A DNA stretch of 48,554 nucleotides from assembly GCF_030151085.1 (NCBI RefSeq), contig NZ_JASLER010000055.1, forward strand, positions 1 through 48,554. Direction: 5' to 3'. The stretch comes from Bacteroides sp. GTDB taxonomy: Bacteria; Bacteroidota; Bacteroidia; Bacteroidales; Bacteroidaceae. Under the pieces are notes generated by a model, which was not told the DNA's origin, searched no databases, and was given only the letters and a program-made list of their open reading frames with translations. Every line of letters begins with the position of its first letter. The first letter of the stretch is position 1. This document shows, piece by piece, positions 18,700 through 26,891 of this stretch. A program made the position numbers and the translations under genes.

Positions 18700-20235
18700 A
18701 TGAACAGATCCTTATTCACACTTTTGTTTTTCTTTCTTGTAGTACCAAGTATGCAAGGACAGCAAAATGAATACCACAACCCGGTTATTCGTGGCGATGT
18801 ACCCGACCCCTCTATCTTGAGGATTGATGATACCTACTATGCTACCGGTACCTCTGCAGAATGGGCGCCTCAGTATCCGGTATTTGTATCTAAGGATCTG
18901 ATTAATTGGAAACAAACCGGCCATATCTTTCAGGAAGTGCCCGAATGGACTTCACAGTCGTTTTGGGCACCCGAATTATACTATTATAATAATAAAGTAT
19001 ATTGCTATTACACAGCCCGTAGAAAGTCCGATGGGACATCTTATATCGGTGTTGCAGTAGCCAATAGCCCGACAGAGACATTTACCGACCATGGATTATT
19101 GGTAGAGTATGGTACAGAAGCAATCGATGCATCTGTATACAATGATAACGGACAGCTATACATATCATGGAAAGCCTATGGCTTGGATAATCGTCCCATA
19201 GAACTGCTAGGGAGCAAACTTTCTTCGGATGGATTGAAACTTGAGGGAGAACCTTTTTCTCTGTTAAAAGATGATGAAGGAAAAGGGATGGAAGGTCAAT
19301 ATCATTTCAAGAAAGGCGATTATTACTACCTCATTTATGCTGCCCATAGTTGTTGTGGTCCTCTGAGCGATTACGATGTGTATGTAGCACGCTCCAAAGA
19401 TTTCAAAGGACCCTACGAGAAATATGAAGGCAACCCTATTCTTTATGGAGGAGAAAGGGATTTCCAATCTTGCGGACACGGAACAATTGTAGTCACGCCA
19501 GACGACAGACTATTCTACCTATGTCATGCCTATCTGCCGGAAGCCGGTTTCTATGCCGGACGTCAACCCATTCTACAAGAAATAGGTGTAGGTGAAGACA
19601 ACTGGCTACACTTCAAAACAGGTACGGTGGCTCAGATAAAACAGCCTGTGCCATTTAAAGGAACCAAGCAAGAATCAAATTTCGATTTCAAAGATGAATT
19701 TAAAGATGAAAGTCTGAAAGTTGATTGGACTTGGAGCTTTCCATTTAGCGATCCACAAATAAACATTGGCAATGGAAAACTCTATCTGAGTGGAAATCCT
19801 AAAGGCAGTAATCAATATGGAACAGCACTCTGTGTAAGAGCCAATTCACCTCATTATACCTATGAAACTCAAAATGTGAATCCGAATAAGAGCATTGGTG
19901 GCCTGACAATGTATGGCGACGATAAAAACTTGATTATTTGGGGAACGACCAACAATAAGCTACAGCTAAAGCTGGTTGAGGAAGGAAAAGAAACCATTCT
20001 TTTTGAGCATTCTTTAGCACAACCCTCTGTATTCTTGAAAATAGAAGTTACGGAAGGATGTCATTCCGATTTCTATTGGAGTAGCAATGGAAAGAAATGG
20101 AGTAAAGTGGATACTCCCACAATCAATTTCAAAAAGTTAGTACGCTGGGAAAGAGTACCCCGTCCCGGTTTAATACATATCGGAGATAGTACCTACCCGG
20201 TGGAATTCTCTTACTTCAAACTAGAAAACATATAG
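18700..20235 (+). CDS. GH43 family glycosidase with C-terminal beta-sandwich
   Basis: The 511-residue protein has a signal peptide (SMQGQ) and is likely periplasmic. The five-bladed propeller shows the three GH43 acids: Asp36 in GDVPDPSI (general base), Asp143 in AIDASVY (pKa modulator) and Glu198 in GMEGQYHF (general acid). Residues about 330-511 form a beta-sandwich (DEFKDESLKVDWTW, FSYFKLENI) like the accessory domain of many GH43 enzymes. Usual activities are alpha-L-arabinofuranosidase or beta-xylosidase. As the last gene of PUL 1 it would trim arabinose- or xylose-like side groups. It starts 10 bp after GH28 and ends 24 bp before the shared terminator. Confidence 0.92.
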   Translation: MNRSLFTLLFFFLVVPSMQGQQNEYHNPVIRGDVPDPSILRIDDTYYATGTSAEWAPQYPVFVSKDLINWKQTGHIFQEVPEWTSQSFWAPELYYYNNKVYCYYTARRKSDGTSYIGVAVANSPTETFTDHGLLVEYGTEAIDASVYNDNGQLYISWKAYGLDNRPIELLGSKLSSDGLKLEGEPFSLLKDDEGKGMEGQYHFKKGDYYYLIYAAHSCCGPLSDYDVYVARSKDFKGPYEKYEGNPILYGGERDFQSCGHGTIVVTPDDRLFYLCHAYLPEAGFYAGRQPILQEIGVGEDNWLHFKTGTVAQIKQPVPFKGTKQESNFDFKDEFKDESLKVDWTWSFPFSDPQINIGNGKLYLSGNPKGSNQYGTALCVRANSPHYTYETQNVNPNKSIGGLTMYGDDKNLIIWGTTNNKLQLKLVEEGKETILFEHSLAQPSVFLKIEVTEGCHSDFYWSSNGKKWSKVDTPTINFKKLVRWERVPRPGLIHIGDSTYPVEFSYFKLENI

Positions 20236-20259
20236 GTATTATTCCACTCTAAAAATAAA

Positions 20260-20294
20260 TAGCCGCCAGTTTTAAAGTCTGAAACTGGCGGCTA
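20260..20294. terminator. Bidirectional terminator between the two PULs
   Basis: A perfect 13-bp stem (TAGCCGCCAGTTT, 20260-20272, against 20282-20294) encloses a 9-nt loop. On the minus strand it is followed by a T-rich stretch (TTTATTTTTAG), so termination of PUL 2 transcription is well supported. The plus strand lacks a long T-run. It sits exactly between the convergent GH43 and GH3 genes. Confidence 0.8.
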
Positions 20295-20319
20295 CTGTAT
20301 CTATCAAGGAGATTTTTGC

Positions 20320-22809
20320 TTATTTATTCGGCGTTTCCCACTTCTTCGTATCCGTACAAACCACATTCAACACTTGGTTACCCGCCTGAATGCGGAAATC
20401 ACCTTTCTCCAGAATCCATTTGCCGTCATAACCTACAAAAGCAAGATCGCTGCCTTTCAGTTTCAGGGTAACGGTTTTGGTTTCACCGGGTTGCAGTTCT
20501 ACCTTTTCGAAGGCACGAAGACGACGGTTGTCAGGAGTAAGAGAAGCTACCAGGTCGCTGCTGAACAACAGAACGCTTTCCTTGCCTACACGATTACCGG
20601 TATTCTTCACGTCGACTGCGAAGGTCAGTTCATCGTTGGCATTGAAGTTGGGTTTATTGACTTTGAGATTGCTGTACTCAAAAGTGGTATAGCTCAGACC
20701 ATAGCCGAATGCCCATTGTACAGAAACTTGAGCATCATAGTTATAAGCGCCTTCCATTTGCTTGCCGATGTGTTCGCAAGGCTTATAATCGTAGGTAATC
20801 AAGGAATTGATTTCCTTGGGATAAGTGAAAGGCATCTTGCCACTGAAGTTAGCATCGCCGGCTACGAGATTAGCCAGTGCATCGCCACCATAATTGCCCG
20901 GAAGCATGATGTCTACCACTGCTTTTGACAATGGTTCAATATCAGCAATCAAGCGGGGACGGCCTTCACTCAAAATCAAGATGACAGGCTTACCGGTCTT
21001 CGCAAGGGCTTTCACCAGATTAAGCTGGTTTTCGGAAAGGAAGAGATTGGTCAAGTTACCCGGAGTCTCGCAATAAGAGTTCTCACCGATGCAAGCTACG
21101 ATGTAGTCGGCATTGGCGGCGGCAGCTACGGCTTTATCTATTTCAGGAGCATTTTCATCCTGCCAGTTACCCTTTTCATTGTAGGTCACACCGGCTTCGT
21201 AGATAATATTGTCGGCACCAAATTTGTTAGTGAACGCCTCGAGGATTGTGTTATAATCTGCGGCACATGCCTCCGCATTGCTACCTTGCCAAGTATAAGA
21301 CCATCCACCGTTCAAACAACGCATAGAGTTGGCATTCGGGCCGGTCAATAAAATCTTCTTTCCTTTTGCTAGCGGCAGAATACCATCTGCATTCTTCAGA
21401 AGTACCAAAGATTCTTCGGCGGCTTTCAAGGCAGCGGCAACGTGTTCTTTACCTCCGAACAGAGGATAATCTTTCAGGTCATTATACGGCTTTTCAAACA
21501 AACCAAGGCGGTATTTCATACGCAATACACGGGCAACGGCATCGTCAATGCGGCTCATAGGCACTTCGCCTTCCTGTACCAGTTCTTTCAGCAGTGTACA
21601 GAACTTCCAGTCATACGGGTCCATAGACATGTCGATACCGGCATTGATGGCAAGTTTAATAGCTTCTTTCTTGTCTTTGGCAATGTGGTCGCGGCTGTAG
21701 AGATTATTGATATCCGCCCAGTCGGTAACAATCATACCATCCCAGTTGAGGTCTTCCTTCAGCCATTGAGTCAATAGTTCATAGTTGGCATGGAAAGGCA
21801 GACCGTTGTTCATGGCAGAATTAATCATTACGGAGAGTGCTCCGGCTTTCACCATTTCAAGATAAGGAGCGAAATGCTTCTCGCGCATATCCTGCTCAGT
21901 GATAGAAGAAGGAGTACGGTCTTTGCCAGAGACAGGGACACCATAGCCCATGTAATGCTTCATACAAGCGGCAACGTTGTTATCGCCAATGCGGTTGGGG
22001 TCTTCACCTTGGAAACCGATGATAGCTTCGCGTCCCATTTCGGCGTTAACGTAAGCATCTTCACCATAATTTTCCCACATACGGGGCCAGCGAGGATCAC
22101 GTCCTAAGTCAGTAACAGGGGCATACGTCCAGGGGATACTTCCGGCTTTGGTTTCGTAGGCAGAGATACGGGCACCTTCACGAGTCAGGGCACGATTGAA
22201 AGTAGCAGCCATATTGACGCCTTGAGGGAAGAATGTACCACCCAAGGTATAGGTAGTTCCATGTATCTGGTCTACACCATAGATACAAGGTATGCCGATC
22301 TCCTTCATGGACTTCTCTTGAATGCGCTTAATAATCTCCTGCCACTTCTCTACACTTTGAGCGACACCGTTGGGTACATTGAGGATGGAACCCACTTTAT
22401 ACTTGCCAATAATGGTATCAAGCATAGCTTCATCCATCTGATAGCCTTTTTTGCCTTCGATACCTTGGATGCGCATATAGATTTGCATCATAACCTGCTG
22501 GTCGGGCATGCCTTTGGAAAGGTCGTATTCCTTCTCCAGCTTGTACGTCTTGAGTATCTTCTTGAGGTCTTCTACTTTAAAGTTCTGCGGATCTACACCG
22601 GCAAAAGGGTTGGTGCGTTTTTGCAGAAGGTCGATGGTAAGTTCACACATCTGCCCTACCTTCTCGTCGAGGGTCATCTTCTTTAGCAGAGTCTCAATCT
22701 GCTGTTCTATTTTCTCGTCTCTTGGAATGGCTGGAGCAACTTTAGTTTGTGCGGTTGCGGTCAATAACGTCCCAAAGAGGGCAAAAGATAAGATTAACTT
22801 TCTATTCAT
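20320..22809 (-). CDS. GH3 beta-glucosidase-type enzyme (BglX-like)
   Basis: The frame is open to 22863, but the start MNRKLILSF at 22809 fits a signal peptide (TATAQ) and lies about 20 nt downstream of a predicted promoter, giving 829 residues. It has GH3 N- and C-terminal domains with nucleophile Asp363 in GMIVTDWADI, then a fibronectin-type-III-like C-terminus (about 700-829). It is likely periplasmic and releases terminal beta-glucose, or possibly beta-xylose, from oligosaccharides. It follows the other GH3 after 111 bp, but the promoter at 22835-22864 suggests it can be expressed separately from PUL 2. Confidence 0.92.
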   Translation of the reverse strand: MNRKLILSFALFGTLLTATAQTKVAPAIPRDEKIEQQIETLLKKMTLDEKVGQMCELTIDLLQKRTNPFAGVDPQNFKVEDLKKILKTYKLEKEYDLSKGMPDQQVMMQIYMRIQGIEGKKGYQMDEAMLDTIIGKYKVGSILNVPNGVAQSVEKWQEIIKRIQEKSMKEIGIPCIYGVDQIHGTTYTLGGTFFPQGVNMAATFNRALTREGARISAYETKAGSIPWTYAPVTDLGRDPRWPRMWENYGEDAYVNAEMGREAIIGFQGEDPNRIGDNNVAACMKHYMGYGVPVSGKDRTPSSITEQDMREKHFAPYLEMVKAGALSVMINSAMNNGLPFHANYELLTQWLKEDLNWDGMIVTDWADINNLYSRDHIAKDKKEAIKLAINAGIDMSMDPYDWKFCTLLKELVQEGEVPMSRIDDAVARVLRMKYRLGLFEKPYNDLKDYPLFGGKEHVAAALKAAEESLVLLKNADGILPLAKGKKILLTGPNANSMRCLNGGWSYTWQGSNAEACAADYNTILEAFTNKFGADNIIYEAGVTYNEKGNWQDENAPEIDKAVAAAANADYIVACIGENSYCETPGNLTNLFLSENQLNLVKALAKTGKPVILILSEGRPRLIADIEPLSKAVVDIMLPGNYGGDALANLVAGDANFSGKMPFTYPKEINSLITYDYKPCEHIGKQMEGAYNYDAQVSVQWAFGYGLSYTTFEYSNLKVNKPNFNANDELTFAVDVKNTGNRVGKESVLLFSSDLVASLTPDNRRLRAFEKVELQPGETKTVTLKLKGSDLAFVGYDGKWILEKGDFRIQAGNQVLNVVCTDTKKWETPNK

Positions 22810-22834
22810 GATTTTGATATTAGTGTTACGTTTG

Positions 22835-22864
22835 CAAATATAGCAACATCCTGCTACACTCAAG
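22835..22864 (-). promoter_or_regulatory. Promoter of the BglX-like GH3 gene
   Basis: On the minus strand CTTG (22861-22864) is followed after 18 bp by TATATTTG (22835-22842), a full -7 match. A perfect 10-bp inverted repeat (22847-22856 and 22869-22878) brackets the -33 element. Confidence 0.6.
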
Positions 22865-22878
22865 GATATAGCAGGATG
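22847..22878. promoter_or_regulatory. Inverted repeat around the GH3 promoter -33 element
   Basis: CATCCTGCTA (22847-22856) and TAGCAGGATG (22869-22878) are perfect inverted copies with a 12-bp spacer that contains the -33 element. The T-run that would make it a terminator is on the plus strand, where nothing is transcribed. An operator, or a hairpin ending the upstream mRNA, is possible. Confidence 0.5.
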
Positions 22879-22920
22879 CTTTTTAGGGGTTGTTTTGTAA
22901 TCTCTTCGAGCTATAATCCA

Positions 22921-25263
22921 TTATCTTTTCAGGAGATTGATGGGTTCTTGCAATTTCAGGAGATTGTTAGTCTTTGTAGTAGCAGCGGCCACCTCTGCAT
23001 CCAGTGTCGCTTTGATGTCGCGTGAAGAAGCTCCGACGAGGAACTTGTAGTTTCCGGCATCTACCATCCAAGACGAATTAGCCTCATCGAAAGAAGCCAA
23101 GTCGGCAGCTTTCACGGTCAAGGTAACAGTAGCCGTCTCTCCCGGTTTCAGTTCCTTGGTCTTGGCAAAGGCTTTCAGTTCTTTTTCGGGTTTGTTCATC
23201 CGGGCACTATTCGGGGCGGTAACATAAAGCTGAACTACTTCCTTACCGGCAATCTTACCTGTATTCTTAACATCAACAGTAACGGTATATACACCATTAT
23301 CAGCTTTAATAATAGGATTACCATATTCGAAAGTCGTGTAAGAAAGACCATAACCAAATGGATAAGATACCTCCTTACCAAAGCTATCGAAGTAACGATA
23401 GCCCACGTAGATATCTTCCTCATAGCGAGTGTAGTCCACATCCTTGAGGTTTTGCTTCTTTTCACCCTTGTTGCTGTTTACGATATCGATGTCGGACTTC
23501 AAGTTTATCGGGAAATTCACCGTTGAAGCATGATCTTCAAATCTCACGGGGAAAGTCATAGTCAGTTTGCCGCTGGGCGAAGCTTTTCCGCTCAGTACGT
23601 CTACCACACTGTTACCACCTTCTTGTCCACCTTGCCAAGCGCAAAGAATGGCATCAGGTTGCGACTTCCAAGAGGCGGTTTCGATAGCTCCGCCAATATT
23701 CAGGACCACTACTACTTTCTTTCCGGCAGCATGGAAGATGCGGCACACATCACTCAACAGTTGTTGGTTCTGCTTACTTAAATAGAAGTTAGCAGACTCA
23801 CGGTCCAAGAACTCACCGGAGCCACGTCCGATGGTAATCAGGGCTACATCGCTCTGGCCTGCCAACTCTTTCAAATGGTTGGCATCAATCACCATTTCCG
23901 TAGGCAATACCACCGGCATGAAAGCCGAATATTTTCCATCCTTCGGTTCCAGTCTCTCTTTTTCGACGGCAATATGTGTTTCGTATGCAGCTTTCAGGCT
24001 CTCATCTGTCTCGTAACCGGCATTCTTCAAACCATCGAGCAGAGAAACCGTATAAGCCCGATTTACATTCCCCGAGCCGGTACCACCTGCAATAAAGTCG
24101 TAAGAAGTGCAGCCAAACAGTGCCACACGTTTCACATCTGAAGCCAACGGCAAAGCAGTATTCTCATTCTTCAGCAACACCATACCTTCCGTAGCACTCT
24201 GACGGGTGACGGCGGCATGTGCCTTCAAATCAGGCTTGTTAGAGAAGTGATAGCCTTTGAAGCGAGGTGTCTGGAGAATTAGTTCAAGGATACGCTTCAC
24301 GTTCCGGTCTAATACAGCCTCATCCAGTTTACCCTCTTTGACACCTGCCACAATATCTTGATATTGTTTATCATAGCCCGGTTGCAGCATATCATTGCCC
24401 GCCTTCATCTGTGCCACAGCATCTTTTCCACCAAACCAGTCTGTCATCACCATACCCTTGAAACCCCATTCGTCGCGCAAAAGGGTGGTTTGAAGTTCGG
24501 GATTCTCGGAGGTGTAAAGACCATTCAAATAGTTATAAGAAGACATTACTGTCCACGGTTCGGACTCTTTCACGGTAATTTCGAAACCTTTCAGATAAAT
24601 CTCACGCAAAGCACGAGCAGATACCTGCGCATCATTTGCCATGCGATTCGTTTCTTGATTATTGACCGCAAAGTGTTTAATGGATGTTCCCACACCGTTG
24701 CTTTGCACACCACGCACGTAAGCTGCGGCAATCTTTCCGCTCACCAAAGGATCTTCGGAATAATATTCAAAGTTACGTCCACAGAGCGGGTTACGATGAA
24801 TGTTCAAGGCAGGAGCCAACAGCACATCCGCACCGTACTCCAATACTTCGTTTCCGATTGCCTTACCCACGTTTTCTACTAAGTCTTGATCCCAAGTAGA
24901 GGCAAGCAGAGTTCCAATAGGGAAATGAGTACAATAATAAGTAGCCGAATCTCCGTCACGCGTGGGACTGATGCGCAGTCCGGCAGGGCCGTCGGCAAGT
25001 ACTACAGCCGGAATGCCGAGGCGTGCGATGGGATAGGTTGTTCCGGCAGCACCCGGCACCAAGCTACGTGTCTCACCCACTACAGCGCTATCACCGTTGC
25101 CAAAGCCTTCCATACCGGTACCTACAACCAAATGTGCCTTTTCCTCCAGTGTCATAGCTCCTATTACATCATCCAAGGAGGCTTTTCCAAGTTGCGGCAC
25201 GTTAGGACCACAAGCCAGTAGGGTTACTGCGGTAAGCGCCATTGAGAATAATTGTTTTTTCAT
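22921..25263 (-). CDS. GH3 lipoprotein with FN3-like C-terminus (PUL 2)
   Basis: The 780-residue product has a lipoprotein signal (TLLAC, Cys18). The GH3 catalytic domain includes KHFAVNNQETNR and the nucleophile motif GMVMTDWFGG (Asp275). A GH3 C-terminal domain and a fibronectin-III-like domain (about 665-750, DVKNTGKIAGKEVVQLYV) follow. The family covers beta-glucosidases and beta-xylosidases. Beside feruloyl-esterase-like genes, removal of xylose or glucose from hemicellulose oligosaccharides is plausible. The start codon lies 80 bp downstream of the nearest end of 22-bp array B. A short hairpin (GGGG-ATTTA-CCCC, 25295-25307) sits in the leader. Confidence 0.92.
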   Translation of the reverse strand: MKKQLFSMALTAVTLLACGPNVPQLGKASLDDVIGAMTLEEKAHLVVGTGMEGFGNGDSAVVGETRSLVPGAAGTTYPIARLGIPAVVLADGPAGLRISPTRDGDSATYYCTHFPIGTLLASTWDQDLVENVGKAIGNEVLEYGADVLLAPALNIHRNPLCGRNFEYYSEDPLVSGKIAAAYVRGVQSNGVGTSIKHFAVNNQETNRMANDAQVSARALREIYLKGFEITVKESEPWTVMSSYNYLNGLYTSENPELQTTLLRDEWGFKGMVMTDWFGGKDAVAQMKAGNDMLQPGYDKQYQDIVAGVKEGKLDEAVLDRNVKRILELILQTPRFKGYHFSNKPDLKAHAAVTRQSATEGMVLLKNENTALPLASDVKRVALFGCTSYDFIAGGTGSGNVNRAYTVSLLDGLKNAGYETDESLKAAYETHIAVEKERLEPKDGKYSAFMPVVLPTEMVIDANHLKELAGQSDVALITIGRGSGEFLDRESANFYLSKQNQQLLSDVCRIFHAAGKKVVVVLNIGGAIETASWKSQPDAILCAWQGGQEGGNSVVDVLSGKASPSGKLTMTFPVRFEDHASTVNFPINLKSDIDIVNSNKGEKKQNLKDVDYTRYEEDIYVGYRYFDSFGKEVSYPFGYGLSYTTFEYGNPIIKADNGVYTVTVDVKNTGKIAGKEVVQLYVTAPNSARMNKPEKELKAFAKTKELKPGETATVTLTVKAADLASFDEANSSWMVDAGNYKFLVGASSRDIKATLDAEVAAATTKTNNLLKLQEPINLLKR

Positions 25264-25342
25264 TGATATATTTTTATAGATTCATTGATATATGGGGGAT
25301 TTACCCCGCGTTTAAAGGTACTGTGAGGGCGATTTATTGGGC

Positions 25343-25430
25343 ATATATATCCAGCGTGCTGGAAGTATATATCCAGCGCGCTGCATGTATATATCCAGCA
25401 CGCTCAATATATACATCCAACAAACTGCAT
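25343..25430. repeat. Exact 22-bp-period tandem array (array B)
   Basis: Four units start at 25343, 25365, 25387 and 25409. The core CCAGC or CCAAC begins at 25351, 25373, 25395 and 25417, a period of exactly 22 bp. The pattern is TATATATCCAGCNNGCTG. Units 1 and 2 have palindromic cores (CCAGC-GT-GCTGG; AGCGCGCT) and unit 4 is degenerate. It lies between the stop of a CE1 esterase gene and the start of the GH3 gene, on the transcribed path of PUL 2. Confidence 0.85.
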
Positions 25431-25434
25431 CTTA

Positions 25435-26628
25435 CTATCGGAACAACAGAGGTGCAAACTCCGTCAGATAGATGCGCCAGTTCTTCCAGATATGGCCTTC
25501 GCCTGTTTCATAATAGGTATATTTGTAACCTTTCTCATCGAGCAACTTGCGATATTCTTCATTGGCCTTATACAAGAAGTCTGTATTGCCGATACCAATC
25601 CAGTAGAGAGCCGGTTTCTTAGCGAACTGAACTTTCAACTTACCTTCTATATCGTCATAAACAGGAGATTTCACATTCTTATCAGGCATAATGGCTGCAG
25701 AGAACAAACCTACATAGTTGAACATATCCGGGTATTGTTTGGAGATATGCATAGAATGGTAGCCACCCATAGACAATCCTGCAATGGCACGTCCTTGTTT
25801 ACTCTTGATAGTGCGATAATTCTTGTCGATAAACTTCACTACATCGGGAAAAGCCGTTTCAAAAGAGCCTTCCATCGTCTTGGGTTGTTGCATGCTAGGT
25901 GCAGCAAATCCTAATGAAGATTCACCGGGAGCAGCCTCTTGCGCAGCGTTACCATTGGTCATAACTACGATCATCGGTTTGGCTTTACCTTGCGCAATGA
26001 GGTTATCGAGAATTTGTGATGTGCGTCCAAGGGCGATCCAGGCTTCTTCATCGCCGCCCATACCGTGAAGTAAATAGAATACCGGATAACTCTTTCCACT
26101 GTTTTCATAACCGGCAGGTGTATAGACTGTCAGACGGCGGTCCATTCCCAGTGTCGGGCTATTGTACCATACACGTGAAACAGTTCCATGAGGCACTTTA
26201 TTGACTTTGTACAAATCGGCCCGATCACCACCTATGATAAATACATTGGTTACAGAAGCGACGTCACGAATCATATAAACATTACTCGGGTCCATCATCT
26301 TCAAGTCGTCAACAATAAAGGAATAGCTGTAAAGTTCCGGTTTCAAAGGTTCAGGGGTAGTAAATTCCCAAACACCCTCTTTACCCTCTTTCAAATCGAC
26401 CACACCCGGTCCGTCGAACTCACCAAAGGGAGTCTTAATCTTCTGTGTCGGCAAGAAATCACCGGTTAGTTGTACTTTCACCGCTTTCGGTGCCTTCATT
26501 CGGAAAGTAACCGTGTTATTGTCGTGAATTTCGGGAGAAACTACCGGAGCGCCTCCCCACAGTGCTTGTTGTGCAAAAGTAAATGTACACATCAGCAGCA
26601 TAACTGATAAAAATAAGATTTTCTTCAT
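25435..26628 (-). CDS. CE1 esterase with N-terminal CBM48-like domain (copy 1)
   Basis: The 397-residue protein has a signal peptide (CTFTFAQ). Residues about 25-125 form a CBM48/E-set-like domain (VTFRMKAPKAVKVQLTGDF). The esterase-D/alpha-beta-hydrolase domain shows VFYLLHGMGGDEEAW (oxyanion region), GLSMGGYHS with nucleophile Ser286 and a C-terminal catalytic histidine in GEGHIWKNW. CE1 enzymes with a CBM48 in gut bacteria include feruloyl esterases acting on arabinoxylan, so release of ferulate or similar acyl groups is the best guess. It is closely similar to the protein encoded at 26892-28091, a tandem duplicate. Confidence 0.88.
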   Translation of the reverse strand: MKKILFLSVMLLMCTFTFAQQALWGGAPVVSPEIHDNNTVTFRMKAPKAVKVQLTGDFLPTQKIKTPFGEFDGPGVVDLKEGKEGVWEFTTPEPLKPELYSYSFIVDDLKMMDPSNVYMIRDVASVTNVFIIGGDRADLYKVNKVPHGTVSRVWYNSPTLGMDRRLTVYTPAGYENSGKSYPVFYLLHGMGGDEEAWIALGRTSQILDNLIAQGKAKPMIVVMTNGNAAQEAAPGESSLGFAAPSMQQPKTMEGSFETAFPDVVKFIDKNYRTIKSKQGRAIAGLSMGGYHSMHISKQYPDMFNYVGLFSAAIMPDKNVKSPVYDDIEGKLKVQFAKKPALYWIGIGNTDFLYKANEEYRKLLDEKGYKYTYYETGEGHIWKNWRIYLTEFAPLLFR

Positions 26629-26664
26629 ACTAATATTTGTTTTATAATTAAGAATCGCATTTAC

Positions 26665-26692
26665 TGATACAAAGGATAAAAGCTTTGTATCA
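26665..26692. promoter_or_regulatory. 10-bp inverted repeat upstream of CE1 copy 1
   Basis: TGATACAAAG (26665-26674) and CTTTGTATCA (26683-26692) form a perfect inverted repeat with an 8-bp spacer, 37 bp upstream of the esterase start. It could be a dimeric operator or a leader hairpin. No full Bacteroides -7 element is visible beside it. Confidence 0.45.
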
Positions 26693-26743
26693 TAGGGATA
26701 TAAGCGGTTGGCGGAATTAATCGGGTCTTCCTCTGCACCCTCT

Positions 26744-26820
26744 CCGTATCTGGTCCGTATCCGGTCCGTATCTACTCCTTATAAAGGTACCTTTTTACGG
26801 AGCAGATACGGAGCGGGTAC
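26744..26820. repeat. 11-bp-period array folded into a long inverted repeat (array C)
   Basis: CCGTATC starts at 26744, 26755 and 26766, with a degenerate copy at 26777: a period of exactly 11 bp. After a 20-nt loop with the palindrome AAAGGTACCTTT (26783-26794), the same motif returns in inverse orientation. Arms 26757-26778 and 26799-26820 can pair over 22 positions with one mismatch and two wobbles. It lies between the two CBM48-CE1 paralogues. Confidence 0.8.
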
Positions 26821-26891
26821 AGGGTTGTCCCCTTGAAAGACACCTTGCAACTGTGATTTGCAGGTATTTCAATTCCGCTAACAGATTATCT

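Noticed and set aside
20374..20928. Long open frames antisense to the GH3 genes (also 21442-21777, 22222-22686, 24358-24882)
   Set aside because: They lie fully inside clear GH3 genes, show no domain or signal features and follow from the codon pattern of the sense genes.
22810..22863. N-terminal extension of the BglX-like GH3 (MSVAGCCYICK...)
   Set aside because: It overlaps the predicted -7 element, and a normal signal peptide begins at the ATG at 22809.
22847..22878. Rho-independent terminator for the upstream GH3 gene
   Set aside because: The T-run follows the stem only on the plus strand, while both flanking genes are on the minus strand. On the minus strand the stem is followed by mixed sequence.
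25343..25430. CRISPR array
   Set aside because: The units are contiguous 22-bp tandem copies without unique spacers, and there are no cas genes in the window. The same applies to the arrays at 1536-1690 and 35538-35651.
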